Origin: Alphaproteobacteria bacterium
GTDB taxonomy: Bacteria; Pseudomonadota; Alphaproteobacteria; Rhodobacterales; Rhodobacteraceae
Direction of reading: 5' to 3'
Assembly (NCBI GenBank): GCA_030429105.1
Contig: JAUIDE010000043.1
Span: 1-33,683, forward strand
DNA length: 33,683 nucleotides
The translations under genes were made by a program, and so were the position numbers. The notes under the pieces were generated by a model. That model ran no database searches and had not been told where the DNA came from. It saw nothing but the letters and a program-made list of their open reading frames with translations. Position 1 is the stretch's first letter. Every line of letters begins with the position of its first letter. Of the stretch, positions 1-6,406 are shown one piece after another.

Positions 1-64
1 CGACGAGCGTCAGCGCCGCCACAAGGCGCCAGCGGTCGAGCGAGAAGCGCGTGAGCCCGGTCAT
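1..64 (-). CDS. RND efflux transporter, N-terminal fragment (runs off the window)
   Basis: Only the first 21 codons are visible. They read MTGLTRFSLDRWRLVAALTL and onward: a short cytoplasmic N-terminus followed by the start of a hydrophobic helix, as in AcrB/MMPL-type RND pumps. The ATG overlaps the stop codon of the upstream adaptor gene as ATGA, so the two are translationally coupled. In this family the inner-membrane proton-driven pump is normally encoded directly after its periplasmic adaptor. The identification rests on position and on the shape of the N-terminus; no transporter motif is inside the window. Confidence 0.6.
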   Translation of the reverse strand, partial: MTGLTRFSLDRWRLVAALTLV

Positions 65-1152
65 TCCGGCAGGCTCCAGAGTCGCACGCGCTCCCCTTCG
101 CTCAGCAGGGCCACGCCCGCGGTCACTACCCGTTCGCCGGGCGAGAGGCCTTCAGTCACGAGAACGTCGTTCCCGACGACCCCCTCGATCCGCACGGCGC
201 GGGCGCGCACGACGCCATCCTCGAACACATAGACCTGTCCGCGGTCCCCCGCCGTCGGCTCGGAACGGGCGTCGCCGAAGAGGAGCGCGGAAATCGGGAT
301 GTCGATGGCCGCCTGCGCGCGCGGCAGCGTGAAGGAGACCGCGGCGGAAAAACCGGTCTTCGCGCCTTCGGGCGGCGCGTCGAGCCGGGCCCTCACGCGG
401 TAGGCCGCCCCCGCCTCCGCCTCCGCCGCGATCTCCGTAACCTGCGCGGCGAAGACCTGGCCCGGAAAAGCCGGCAGAACGACCTCCGCAGCGGTTCCCG
501 GCGCGATCACGGCGAGCAGGGCCTCGGGCGCCAGCGCCTCCGCCTGAAGGGCCGCCGTCACCGCCACCTCATAGACCGGCTGGCCGGCCGATAATTCCTC
601 GAACCGGTTCGAGAGGAGGCGGGTCACCACGCCCTCCCGCGGGGCGATTAGCGCCAGCCTGTCCAGCCGGTCCCGCGTCGCGGCGAGCTCCGTCTCGGCC
701 ACGCGGCGATCGGCGAGGCCGGCGGCGAGCTCGGCGGAGACCTTCTCGAACGCCGCACGCGCCACGAGACCCCGGTCGAACAAGGTCTTCTGGCGCTGGA
801 AATCCGCATCTATGGCGTCGAGCCGGGCGATGGCGGCGGCGAGCCGCGCCTCCGCCGCGCTGATCTCGCGTTCGATATCCGCCGGATCGAGGCGGGCCAC
901 GACCTGACCGGCGCTCATCCGGTCTCCCTCGCGCAGGGGCGCCTCGATCAGACGGCCGGCGACGGGGAAGGCGAGGCGCATGGTCTCCGCCGCGGTCAGG
1001 ACGCCGGGCAGGGTGCGCCGCGCCGCCTCGCCGCCATCGGCGACGATCATCGTGCGCACCGCGCGCGGCGGCGGCGGGGCGGTGTCATCCTCCGTCGCGT
1101 CGCATGCAGCAAGCGCGAGGACGGCGAGGAGGGGCAGAAGCCGCTGGATCAT
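61..1152 (-). CDS. RND efflux periplasmic adaptor (membrane fusion) lipoprotein
   Basis: A 363-residue HlyD/AcrA-type adaptor that would bridge an inner-membrane RND pump and an outer-membrane channel. The N-terminus is a lipoprotein signal with lipobox LAAC (Cys at about residue 17). A barrel-sandwich half follows near residues 65-95 (AGRLIEAPLREGDRMSAGQV), then a long Ala/Glu/Arg-rich coiled-coil hairpin (about 95-165), the returning lipoyl half (IAPREGVVTRLL), a beta-barrel and a membrane-proximal C-terminal domain. Length is normal for the family. Both ends overlap neighbours as ATGA: the DUF1622 gene upstream and the RND pump downstream. Family is clear; the substrate cannot be inferred. 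Confidence 0.9.
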   Translation of the reverse strand: MIQRLLPLLAVLALAACDATEDDTAPPPPRAVRTMIVADGGEAARRTLPGVLTAAETMRLAFPVAGRLIEAPLREGDRMSAGQVVARLDPADIEREISAAEARLAAAIARLDAIDADFQRQKTLFDRGLVARAAFEKVSAELAAGLADRRVAETELAATRDRLDRLALIAPREGVVTRLLSNRFEELSAGQPVYEVAVTAALQAEALAPEALLAVIAPGTAAEVVLPAFPGQVFAAQVTEIAAEAEAGAAYRVRARLDAPPEGAKTGFSAAVSFTLPRAQAAIDIPISALLFGDARSEPTAGDRGQVYVFEDGVVRARAVRIEGVVGNDVLVTEGLSPGERVVTAGVALLSEGERVRLWSLPE

Positions 1153-1604
1153 GGTCTTTGGCTCCCGGCATGGGCCGCCTCGGCGGCCTCGCGAAGTTCG
1201 CGGTTCAGGAAGAAGGCGATGACCGTGCGGATCACGACCACGCCGGCGAGAACGACAAGCTCCTCATAGGAGCGGCGGACGACGGTGTGCATGATGTCCG
1301 CGCAGATCAGGATCTCGAGCGCGAGCAGGATATGAACCCCAAGCCCCCTGCGCAGGGCGAGAAAATCGGCCGCGCCCACGGCGGAGCCGCGCCCCTCGCG
1401 CAGGAAGCCGAACACGGCCCGGATCACGCCGGCGAGGAGCACCGCGAGCGCGAAAAGCTCTATCACGGTCGCCAGCCTGTCGACGCCGTGCTGCAGGCCG
1501 CCGAGCGCCTGGTCGATGTCCGGGGAAGAGATCACCGCGACGCCCTTCCCCGGAGGCGGGCGGACCGGCTTGAAAGGGGCGTGTGACAAACGGACATGAC
1601 GCAA
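1149..1604 (-). CDS. DUF1622 family small integral membrane protein
   Basis: A 151-residue protein with three predicted membrane helices: about residues 42-68 (ATVIELFALAVLLAGVIRAV), about 88-110 (GVHILLALEILICADIMHTV) and about 115-135 (ELVVLAGVVVIRTVIAFFL). The pattern of an acidic residue in a helix (LEILICADI) and a C-terminal RTVIAFFLNREL tail matches DUF1622 proteins, whose function is unknown. It is the first gene of the operon with the efflux adaptor and pump, overlapping the adaptor start by ATGA. An internal GTG (VAVISSPDID, residue 23) is an alternative start and would remove a basic leader lacking obvious features. Confidence 0.8.
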   Translation of the reverse strand: MRHVRLSHAPFKPVRPPPGKGVAVISSPDIDQALGGLQHGVDRLATVIELFALAVLLAGVIRAVFGFLREGRGSAVGAADFLALRRGLGVHILLALEILICADIMHTVVRRSYEELVVLAGVVVIRTVIAFFLNRELREAAEAAHAGSQRP

Positions 1605-1628
1605 CCCTGCTTTGGCGAAGGGCGAGGC

Positions 1629-1643
1629 CGCCCAGAATGGGCG
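1629..1643. terminator. Small hairpin, CGCCC-N5-GGGCG
   Basis: A 5-bp GC stem with loop AGAAT, in the gap between the DUF1622 and patatin genes. It shares its stem with a stronger hairpin 43 bases away and with one at 4446-4460. It has no T-tract, so it may be RNA-stabilising rather than a terminator. Confidence 0.3.
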
Positions 1644-1668
1644 ACCGGACCGCAGCGCACAATCATCG

Positions 1669-1689
1669 GGGCGCCCGAAATGGGCGCCC
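1669..1689 (-). terminator. Putative terminator of the regulator-patatin transcript
   Basis: An 8-bp perfect stem (GGGCGCCC on both sides) with a 5-nt loop lies 9 bases beyond the patatin stop codon. On the minus strand it is followed by CGATGATTG, so there is no true U-run. Position and stem strength suggest transcription termination, or insulation of the next operon. Confidence 0.45.
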
Positions 1690-1697
1690 TTCGCGCC

Positions 1698-2903
1698 TCA
1701 TTCCGACGCTCGCGCGATCACCTGATAGCCCACCACGCCCGGCGGCTCCGCCAGCCAGTCCATGCCGTCGCGCGCGGAGGCGTAGGCGACTTCGTAGAGC
1801 CGCGTCATGATCTCCGGGTCGAAATCCGCCGTCGAGGCGGCCCCGTATCCTGCGGGCACGAAGGCCAGATTGAATTCGGCGCCGATCTCCCGGGCGGTGA
1901 GCCAGATTTGGGTGAGGTCCCCCGCGCTCTGCGCGCGGATGAGCGTGCTGACCGTTCGCGTCGCGATGGCGGGCAGGCTGCGCGCGACCGGCGCGTAGGT
2001 CGGCGCCAGCGTGTTGTTCTGGATCACGAAAATCCGGCGGCGCACCGGGAACCCGGCATTGACCGCCAGCGCCGATGTCAGCCCCGTGGGGCCGATGGTG
2101 ACGGAGCGGGTCACGCCGCCGTCCACATGCAGCTCGACGAACTGCTCGCCCCCGGCCTCGACCGTGATCGGAACCGGCGGGAACGCCCCGGGGATCGAGG
2201 CCGAAGCGAGCAGGACATCGACGAAGAGATCGCCGGCCCCCGTTGCGGCGATGGCGCCCATGTCCCAAAGGACCGGCCGCGCGGCGTCGATATCGGTGGT
2301 CAGCACCAGAAGCCGGCGTCCGCGGCGGTGTTCATCGGCGATGGCGTCCAGCATGGCGGCGTCCACCGTCTCGCGCAGCAGGCGGCGCAGCGGCTCCGGA
2401 TCGGCGATGCCGAGTTCGCCGCGAAGCGCCCCGACAAGCTGCAATTCGAGCACATCCTCCGTGCGCATGTTGGTGACAAGCGCGCGGAGCGAGGCGTCCT
2501 GACCGGGCCCGAGAAAGGCGAAAGGCGCGATGAGCGCGCCGACGCTGACCCCCGTCACCAGTTCGAATTCCGGCCGGTCGCCCGCCTCGGTCCACCCGGC
2601 GAGGAGGCCGGCGGCGAAGGCGCCGTCCGGCCCGCCGCCCGAAAGCGCGAGGGTCTCGGAGGCCACGCCCGCCGCCGGTCGGCCTTCCGCCTCCCAGCGG
2701 GCGCGAAGGCTGTCGACGATGGCCGCGCGCGCCGCCTCGGTCTGCTCGGCCGAGAGATCGTCGCCCCAGCCGCGCACCTGCGGGAGACCGGGCGGCGAAG
2801 CCGCCTCGCGAAGCTGGGCCGGAGGCGGAGAGATGACGGGGCCGTCGACGCAGCCGGCCAGCAAGGCCGGGAGCGCCGCAAGGAGGGAGAGAGCGCAGCG
2901 CAT
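1698..2903 (-). CDS. Patatin-like phospholipase, predicted lipoprotein
   Basis: A 401-residue predicted lipid acyl hydrolase. The signal peptide ends in lipobox LAGC (Cys18), so the protein is probably membrane anchored. All patatin catalytic elements are present: the glycine-rich oxyanion loop SGGGPDG (residues 88-94), the nucleophile elbow GVSVG (Ser120) and the DGG motif with catalytic Asp261 (HVDGG). Patatins hydrolyse phospholipid or neutral lipid esters with a Ser-Asp dyad. The gene starts 2 bases after the stop codon of the regulator gene, so they form a two-gene operon and the regulator may control it. Physiological substrate is not evident. Confidence 0.9.
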   Translation of the reverse strand: MRCALSLLAALPALLAGCVDGPVISPPPAQLREAASPPGLPQVRGWGDDLSAEQTEAARAAIVDSLRARWEAEGRPAAGVASETLALSGGGPDGAFAAGLLAGWTEAGDRPEFELVTGVSVGALIAPFAFLGPGQDASLRALVTNMRTEDVLELQLVGALRGELGIADPEPLRRLLRETVDAAMLDAIADEHRRGRRLLVLTTDIDAARPVLWDMGAIAATGAGDLFVDVLLASASIPGAFPPVPITVEAGGEQFVELHVDGGVTRSVTIGPTGLTSALAVNAGFPVRRRIFVIQNNTLAPTYAPVARSLPAIATRTVSTLIRAQSAGDLTQIWLTAREIGAEFNLAFVPAGYGAASTADFDPEIMTRLYEVAYASARDGMDWLAEPPGVVGYQVIARASE

Positions 2904-2905
2904 TT

Positions 2906-3388
2906 TCAGAGGAGAGACTGAAGCGTCGTGACGAGGCGCGCGGCGCGTGCGAGCGACCGGCGATCGAGGTCCGCCAGGTCCGCCCGGGCGGGCGCCTTTC
3001 CCTCGCGCAAGACCAGCGTCCAGCCGCCCTCCCCGCGCTCGATCCAGCCCAGTCGTTCGAGCTCGGCGAGCTTGCGGCGGGCGGTCTCCCGCGGCACGCC
3101 CGTCACGTCGGCGATCCGCATCACCGTCATGGCGGGGGACCAGCCGGGCTCGGCTCCCTCACGCTCCGCTTCGATAAGCCACTGGAGGCGGCGCTGTCCG
3201 AGCACCGCCAGAACGAGCGGCAGCTGGAGATCGCCGCGAAAGGCGCGCGACATGTCCGCGAGATGCTCCGAAAGAAAGCCGACATAAGCGTACTGGACGG
3301 TCGGATAGTTCTCCACGAAGCGGTCGAAAGTCGCGCGCTCGCGGGCGGACATCGGCGGCAGCCCTGCGTCCTCGTCACTGGCGGTCAT
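2906..3388 (-). CDS. Winged-helix transcriptional regulator
   Basis: A 160-residue protein using the ATG at 3388 (MTASDEDAGLPP). The open frame extends further upstream but that part looks non-genic. The C-terminal half holds a helix-turn-helix and wing: TVMRIADVTGVPRETARRKL, then AELERLGWIERGEGGWTLVL, at about residues 88-135. The N-terminal half is helical with aromatic residues (FVENYPTVQYAYVGFLSEHL), perhaps for dimerisation or ligand binding. It resembles MarR- or Crp-like winged-helix regulators but I cannot place it in a named family. It is immediately upstream of the patatin gene, a likely target. Confidence 0.75.
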   Translation of the reverse strand: MTASDEDAGLPPMSARERATFDRFVENYPTVQYAYVGFLSEHLADMSRAFRGDLQLPLVLAVLGQRRLQWLIEAEREGAEPGWSPAMTVMRIADVTGVPRETARRKLAELERLGWIERGEGGWTLVLREGKAPARADLADLDRRSLARAARLVTTLQSLL

Positions 3389-3567
3389 GAACTCTGATAC
3401 ACGATCGGTTCGCTCGTTGTTCCGCCGCCAATCTGCGCCGGATTTCGGTGATCCGCCAGCATGCAAATTTGCTCGCGTAAAGCGGTCTTCCGGCCTGTCG
3501 ATGCTGTGCGCGCCGCTCGCCGCCTTATCGTGCGCAGCGTCGCCGCAAGCTAGACCGCGCGCCCGCC

Positions 3568-4032
3568 TCAATCACCGTCGCAATAGTACCAGAAACCCCG
3601 CGTGCGATAGGCGTCGGACCAGTACCAGCAGAGTTCGGCGCCCGGTGGCGGCGGCGGCGGCCGGCCGGCCTGCGACTGGATGATCGCGCCGAGCACGACC
3701 CCGGCGACCACCCGGCCGACATAGCGGCGGCGGATCTCGCGCCGGATCTCCCTTCTGATCTCTCGGCGGATCTGATGGTTTCCGCGCCAGCCTCCGCCGT
3801 GAATACCCGGCGGCCTCGCGCCTGGGCGATGGGGCCGGTTGAGCCTTCTTTCATGCGCGGCGGCGATGCCGGCGCGCATTGCGGCCCGGTTGCCCGCCGA
3901 GGCGCCAAGCGCCCCGCGGCCCAGGGAATGGGCTCCCGGCCTCTGCGCGTCCGCCATCTGCGGCGGCGACGAGAGACCGGCGGCGAGGCCAAGCGCCAGC
4001 AGGAACGCCGCGCGGCGGACGATTCGCATCAT
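3568..4032 (-). CDS. Small exported protein with IRRE repeats
   Basis: A 154-residue protein of unknown function. The start at 4032 (ATGATG) overlaps the preceding gene stop by ATGA. Residues 1-29 form a signal peptide (MMRIVRRAAFLLALGLAAGL, ending near ADAQ). The middle is rich in Arg, Gly and His. A tandem charged repeat IRREIRREIRREIRRR spans residues 88-103, then a short hydrophobic glycine-spaced segment (GRVVAGVVLGAII), a run of six prolines, and a terminal Cys-Trp-Tyr module (CWYWSDAYRTRGFWYYC) whose two cysteines could pair. Such short C-x-WYYC tails occur in alphaproteobacterial envelope proteins. Partner of the gene before it. Confidence 0.7.
   Translation of the reverse strand: MMRIVRRAAFLLALGLAAGLSSPPQMADAQRPGAHSLGRGALGASAGNRAAMRAGIAAAHERRLNRPHRPGARPPGIHGGGWRGNHQIRREIRREIRREIRRRYVGRVVAGVVLGAIIQSQAGRPPPPPPGAELCWYWSDAYRTRGFWYYCDGD
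3731..3778. repeat. Four 12-bp tandem repeats encoding IRRE
   Basis: Four diverged 12-bp units, first unit CGGATCTCGCGC, lie in frame in the small exported protein gene. They encode four copies of Ile-Arg-Arg-(Glu/Arg). Because units are multiples of three, copy changes would keep the frame. Confidence 0.8.
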
Positions 4033-4373
4033 TCCGGCATTCGGGCGGCGGCGAGCCCGTCCTCGAAGGCCGCGATCTGCGCCGGGCAGTCCTCCGGCGC
4101 AATCGGGACGGCGGCCCCTGCGCCGAAGGCGGCTGCGAATGCGAAGCCCCGATCGAGCCCGAAGAGACGGACGACGCCGGCATGGGCGCGAAGGACGTTC
4201 TGCTCGACTTCGCTGCGCGCATCCTCCGCAGAGCAGCCCCAGGCTTCGCCTGCGGTAACGCCGAAATTGCGGAGCGCCTCGTCGAAGGCGGCCTCCTCCT
4301 CGTCGTCGTCTTGCGCGAACGCGCTCCCACCCATGATCGCGACTGTCAGCGCGGCGAAGCCAAGACGTCTCAT
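4029..4373 (-). CDS. Small periplasmic protein of unknown function
   Basis: A 114-residue protein with a clean signal peptide (MRRLGFAALTVAIMGGSAFA, cleavage before QDDDEEE). The mature part has an acidic N-terminus, then a helical region with two cysteines (WGCSAEDARSE and PEDCPAQI) that could form a disulfide. A strong GGGGAGG-type ribosome binding site precedes the ATG. It is first in a two-gene unit and overlaps the IRRE-repeat protein by ATGA, implying coupled translation and a joint role. I do not recognise the family. Confidence 0.75.
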   Translation of the reverse strand: MRRLGFAALTVAIMGGSAFAQDDDEEEAAFDEALRNFGVTAGEAWGCSAEDARSEVEQNVLRAHAGVVRLFGLDRGFAFAAAFGAGAAVPIAPEDCPAQIAAFEDGLAAARMPE

Positions 4374-4445
4374 ACGGGCCCTCCCCTCTCCCGGAAGCCA
4401 TTTTCCCCGCTAGAACGAAGGGGCATTTCTCTACAACCGGGTAGG

Positions 4446-4460
4446 CGCCCATTTCGGGCG
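4446..4460. terminator. CGCCC-N5-GGGCG hairpin
   Basis: The 15-base sequence is the exact reverse complement of 1672-1686, the core of the hairpin after the patatin gene. It sits in the leader region of the leftward small-protein genes, so it may act as a dispersed structural element rather than a terminator. Confidence 0.3.
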
Positions 4461-4707
4461 GAGTATGGACTGGCGGCCCTGGAGCGCCATGCGATCCGCC
4501 TTGTTGTGAGACCGGGTCTGAGACCAGAACGCGCGCGGCGCTCCTAAGGCGGGATCGGCGAACTAGCACATAAACGCACGCGTTTTCCGGCCGGCCGAGC
4601 GAATGACCTGCTGACATGGTTTCGCTTTGGCCCGAGGCAGCGACGACGCCAAGTCCGAACCCTTGATACAAACAGTTGCGAAGCAGCCGCGATGGGCCTC
4701 GCCCTGC

Positions 4708-4744
4708 CGCTAGAGCCACGAATGAAATCGGCGCGGCTCTAGCG
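4708..4744. repeat. Perfect 10-bp inverted repeat, 17-bp spacer
   Basis: Arms CGCTAGAGCC (4708-4717) and GGCTCTAGCG (4735-4744) are exact reverse complements. The site is about 110 bases beyond the qseC stop. There is no T-run on either side, so a protein-binding dyad or recombination remnant is as likely as a terminator. Confidence 0.5.
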
Positions 4745-4856
4745 TCGCTGAGCATACCTTCGCGCGGCCTGCAGCGAACGACCACATTCCGCCCAAACGT
4801 CGCTCGTGCGCTGCTCCTCCGTACCGGATCTACTTTGCTCGCCGCTCGACCGCCGA

Positions 4857-5081
4857 CTACCTATCCGGCGGTTCCTCTCGCGCCAAAAGCATCGCCGGTT
4901 CTACCTTCAGCGCCACCGAGACGTGCCACAGCGTCACGATCGTGACGTTCTGCCTGCCGCGTTCCATGGCGCTGACATGCGCGCGGTCGACCTCCATCAG
5001 CGCCGCGAGCGCGGCCTGGCTGAGGCCGGCGCGCCGTCGGTGCAGCTTCAGGTTTCGACCGAACACGGCGCGGATATCCAT
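4857..5081 (-). CDS. qseC: QseC-like XRE-family repressor
   Basis: A 74-residue single-domain helix-turn-helix protein starting at MDIRAVFGRNLKLHRRRAG; the longer upstream frame has no domain content. The XRE helix-turn-helix is clear (GLSQAALAALMEVDRAHVSAMERGRQN, residues 19-45, written here only to show the motif region: SQAALAALM, then RAHVSAMERG). In Mesorhizobium ICEMlSymR7A, QseC is a small regulator divergent from qseM that represses qseM and controls itself through operators in the shared promoter. The same divergent arrangement with a QseM homologue 139 bases away supports the assignment. The gene symbol is given by family and context. Confidence 0.8.
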   Translation of the reverse strand: MDIRAVFGRNLKLHRRRAGLSQAALAALMEVDRAHVSAMERGRQNVTIVTLWHVSVALKVEPAMLLAREEPPDR

Positions 5082-5220
5082 CCGCAGACACAAAACGCGT
5101 CGCGTATTTCGGTGCGACGCACTATAATGCTCATATGGCGAGCGCGCCGCATCAGACTTGCGTTGAGGCGGGTTCGTGGAGGATGTTTCACCAGCGTCCC
5201 GCCGGGCGCCAAGGGGGCAC
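5082..5220. promoter_or_regulatory. qseC-qseM divergent promoter region
   Basis: 139 bases between the two divergent genes. TATAAT at 5123-5128 is a consensus -10 box for rightward transcription, and on the other strand TATAGT (5121-5126) overlaps it and would serve qseC. No good -35 box is seen for either. The two overlapping -10 elements imply mutually exclusive transcription, fitting a bistable switch. Inference from sequence; operator use is known for the ICEMlSymR7A counterpart. Confidence 0.5.
5097..5120. promoter_or_regulatory. Candidate QseC operator dyad
   Basis: GCGTCGC (5097-5103) and GCGACGC (5114-5120) form a perfect 7-bp inverted repeat with a 10-bp spacer, abutting the overlapping -10 boxes. 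Spacing of half-site centres (17 bp) suits a dimeric XRE repressor. Confidence 0.5.
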
Positions 5221-5493
5221 ATGTCGGCGCAGAACACGACAGGCAAGGCAGCGACCGCGCCGAAAGGCGACGCCCTGACCGTCTATGATCGCGCCAACGT
5301 CAAGCTCTACATGCGCCTGCTTGACGCCGAGACGAGCGACGCGACTCTGCCTGAGATGGCGCAGGTGCTGTTCGGCATCGACGCAGAGGCCGAGCCTGAT
5401 TTTGCGCGCGACGTGGTGGAGTCCCATCTCGCTCGCGCACGCTGGATGACCGAGATCGGCTATCGCCTGCTGCTGGCCGAACGCGAGGACTGA
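5221..5493 (+). CDS. qseM: QseM-like antiactivator (DUF2285-related)
   Basis: A 90-residue protein; the ATG at 5221 follows an AAGGGGG ribosome-binding stretch and is preferred to an upstream GTG. The core reads YDRANVKLYMRLLDAETSD and ends with SHLARARWMTEIGYRLLL, the compact helical signature of ICE proteins related to the DUF2285 (RovC-type) DNA-binding domain. In ICEMlSymR7A QseM binds and inhibits both TraR and the excision activator FseA, holding transfer off. Here it lies directly between divergent qseC and the fseA-like pair, the three known partners of that switch. Assignment is by family resemblance and gene order. Confidence 0.8.
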   Translation: MSAQNTTGKAATAPKGDALTVYDRANVKLYMRLLDAETSDATLPEMAQVLFGIDAEAEPDFARDVVESHLARARWMTEIGYRLLLAERED

Positions 5494-5629
5494 CGTCGGC
5501 GGTGGGGCGCCGTCGCAAAGACAAGCTCGCGTTCAAGTTGTATTTCTGTCGCTTTCAATCGCTGGACGTGCAGCCGCGCCAACCCCATTTCCTGTCAGGT
5601 TCCGGCTATCCGAGGCGCGGAGCATCGCC

Positions 5630-5800
5630 ATGACGCGGGACTGGCGGGAAGAGCACGTATACGACCTCTTCGACGGGCTCGACCTCTCGGGTCTCGCCTG
5701 GGAATGCCTGCGCCGCAACAGCCGCTACAGGAGGGAGTACCCCCTGCTGAGACGGGGGCTCGCCTCCCCGGCCAGCTGGGGGTTGCGATTTCCCGGTTGA
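5630..5800 (+). CDS. fseA: FseA N-terminal reading frame (DUF6499, msi172-like)
   Basis: A 56-residue frame ending at TGA 5798-5800; GGAG at 5619-5622 provides a ribosome binding site. Sequence MTRDWREEHVYDLFDGLDLS then LAWECLRRNSRYRREY is typical of the DUF6499 'transcriptional regulator-like' domain. It corresponds to Msi172 of ICEMlSymR7A, the first half of the frameshifted excision activator FseA. It carries the conserved end motif WGLRF immediately before the stop. Reading +1 from Phe54 gives WGLRFPVDPELAAPRAPVFW, joining smoothly to the next frame, so a fused 247-residue activator is predicted. As a stand-alone product it would lack a DNA-binding half. Confidence 0.85.
   Translation: MTRDWREEHVYDLFDGLDLSGLAWECLRRNSRYRREYPLLRRGLASPASWGLRFPG
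5789..5795 (+). promoter_or_regulatory. +1 programmed ribosomal frameshift site (TTT C)
   Basis: Codon TTT (Phe54) is followed by C, so tRNA-Phe can slip from UUU to UUC in the +1 direction; translation then continues CCG GTT GAT in the downstream frame instead of CCC GGT TGA. Slippage of tRNA-Phe from UUU to UUC is the mechanism shown for fseA in ICEMlSymR7A. A GGGGG stretch at 5778-5782 lies 6 bases upstream and could act as an internal Shine-Dalgarno-like stimulator (inference). Confidence 0.8.
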
Positions 5801-5828
5801 TCCGGAACTGGCGGCGCCCCGCGCGCCG

Positions 5829-6374
5829 GTGTTCTGGACGCCGAAGGCGGCGCCCGCCACGGTGACGCTGCTTGCGCCGGCGACGGACCCGGACGGCGAC
5901 TCTGTCACGCTCGATCCCGACGGGATCGATCTCCGCCGCGAGGCCGACGGCCTGCTCTTCCTTCGTTTGAAGACCGGCGAGCTGCTGGCCCTCCGTCCCG
6001 CCGATCTCCACAAACCTGTCGGCGTTCTCTTACCGTTGGACGATCGCTGGCCGGCGCGACGCGCGAACGCCGCGCGGCTGCGGGCGCGTCTGATGGGCCT
6101 TCGGGCTCCGCCCGATCCGCTGACGCGGCAGCAGCGCCGCCGCATCGCCATGGCGCTCCGGGCGCTTGACGGGCGCGAGGCGGAAACCGTCCTCCGCGCC
6201 ATCGCCGAGCAACTCTATGGCGAAGAGCGTGTCGGCGCCGAGCCCTGGAAGACGAGCCCGCTGAAAGCCCAAGTCGTCCGCCTGATTGCGCATGGACGGC
6301 GCCTGACGGAGGAGGGCTACCGCGCCCTTCTTCTCGGCCGGCGTCCGACCGCACGCCGCCGGCGCGACGACTGA
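5829..6374 (+). CDS. fseA: FseA C-terminal reading frame (DUF2285/RovC DNA-binding, msi171-like)
   Basis: The open frame continues back to the frameshift site at 5793; GTG 5829 is the first start-like codon, but the frame is probably translated mainly as a fusion. The fused product would be 54 residues from the first frame plus 193 from this one. The C-terminal half carries the DUF2285 pattern LTRQQRRRIAMALRALDGRE, then ERVGAEPWKTSPLKAQVVRL and GYRALLLGRR. In ICEMlSymR7A the fused FseA activates the excisionase gene rdfS, and rdfS is the next gene here, 167 bases downstream. A CGAGGGC/GCCCTCG hairpin follows the stop. Confidence 0.85.
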   Translation: MFWTPKAAPATVTLLAPATDPDGDSVTLDPDGIDLRREADGLLFLRLKTGELLALRPADLHKPVGVLLPLDDRWPARRANAARLRARLMGLRAPPDPLTRQQRRRIAMALRALDGREAETVLRAIAEQLYGEERVGAEPWKTSPLKAQVVRLIAHGRRLTEEGYRALLLGRRPTARRRRDD

Positions 6375-6383
6375 CCGCCCGGG

Positions 6384-6406
6384 CGAGGGCCGATCCGTCG
6401 CCCTCG
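6384..6406 (+). terminator. Hairpin after fseA
   Basis: CGAGGGC (6384-6390) and GCCCTCG (6400-6406) make a 7-bp stem with a 9-nt loop, 10 bases after the fseA stop. No U-run follows. It separates fseA from the rdfS promoter region (6407-6541), where FseA would be expected to act; GGAGG at 6528-6532 is the rdfS ribosome binding site. Confidence 0.4.

Larger units (their letters stand above)
4374..4856. other. Intergenic region at the left edge of the ICE-like block
   Basis: 483 bases with no convincing gene. It must hold the promoter of the two small exported proteins (leftward) and the end of qseC. A CGCCC-ATTTC-GGGCG hairpin lies at 4446-4460 and a 10-bp inverted repeat at 4708-4744. No integrase, tRNA or attachment site was recognised, although this is where an ICE boundary would be expected. 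Confidence 0.5.

Noticed and set aside
1596-2921. A 441-codon plus-strand frame opposite the patatin gene
   Set aside because: The minus strand carries all patatin motifs and a lipobox; the opposite frame has no domain.
3568-4785. A longer 405-codon version of the IRRE protein
   Set aside because: The extra 251 residues overlap the preceding signal-peptide protein in another frame and have no domain; ATG 4032 begins a signal peptide and forms an ATGA junction.
5494-5629. A TraR (lux-type) box ahead of fseA
   Set aside because: Looked for an 18-bp dyad in the gap after qseM; ACGTGCAG has no matching second half, so no box is claimed.
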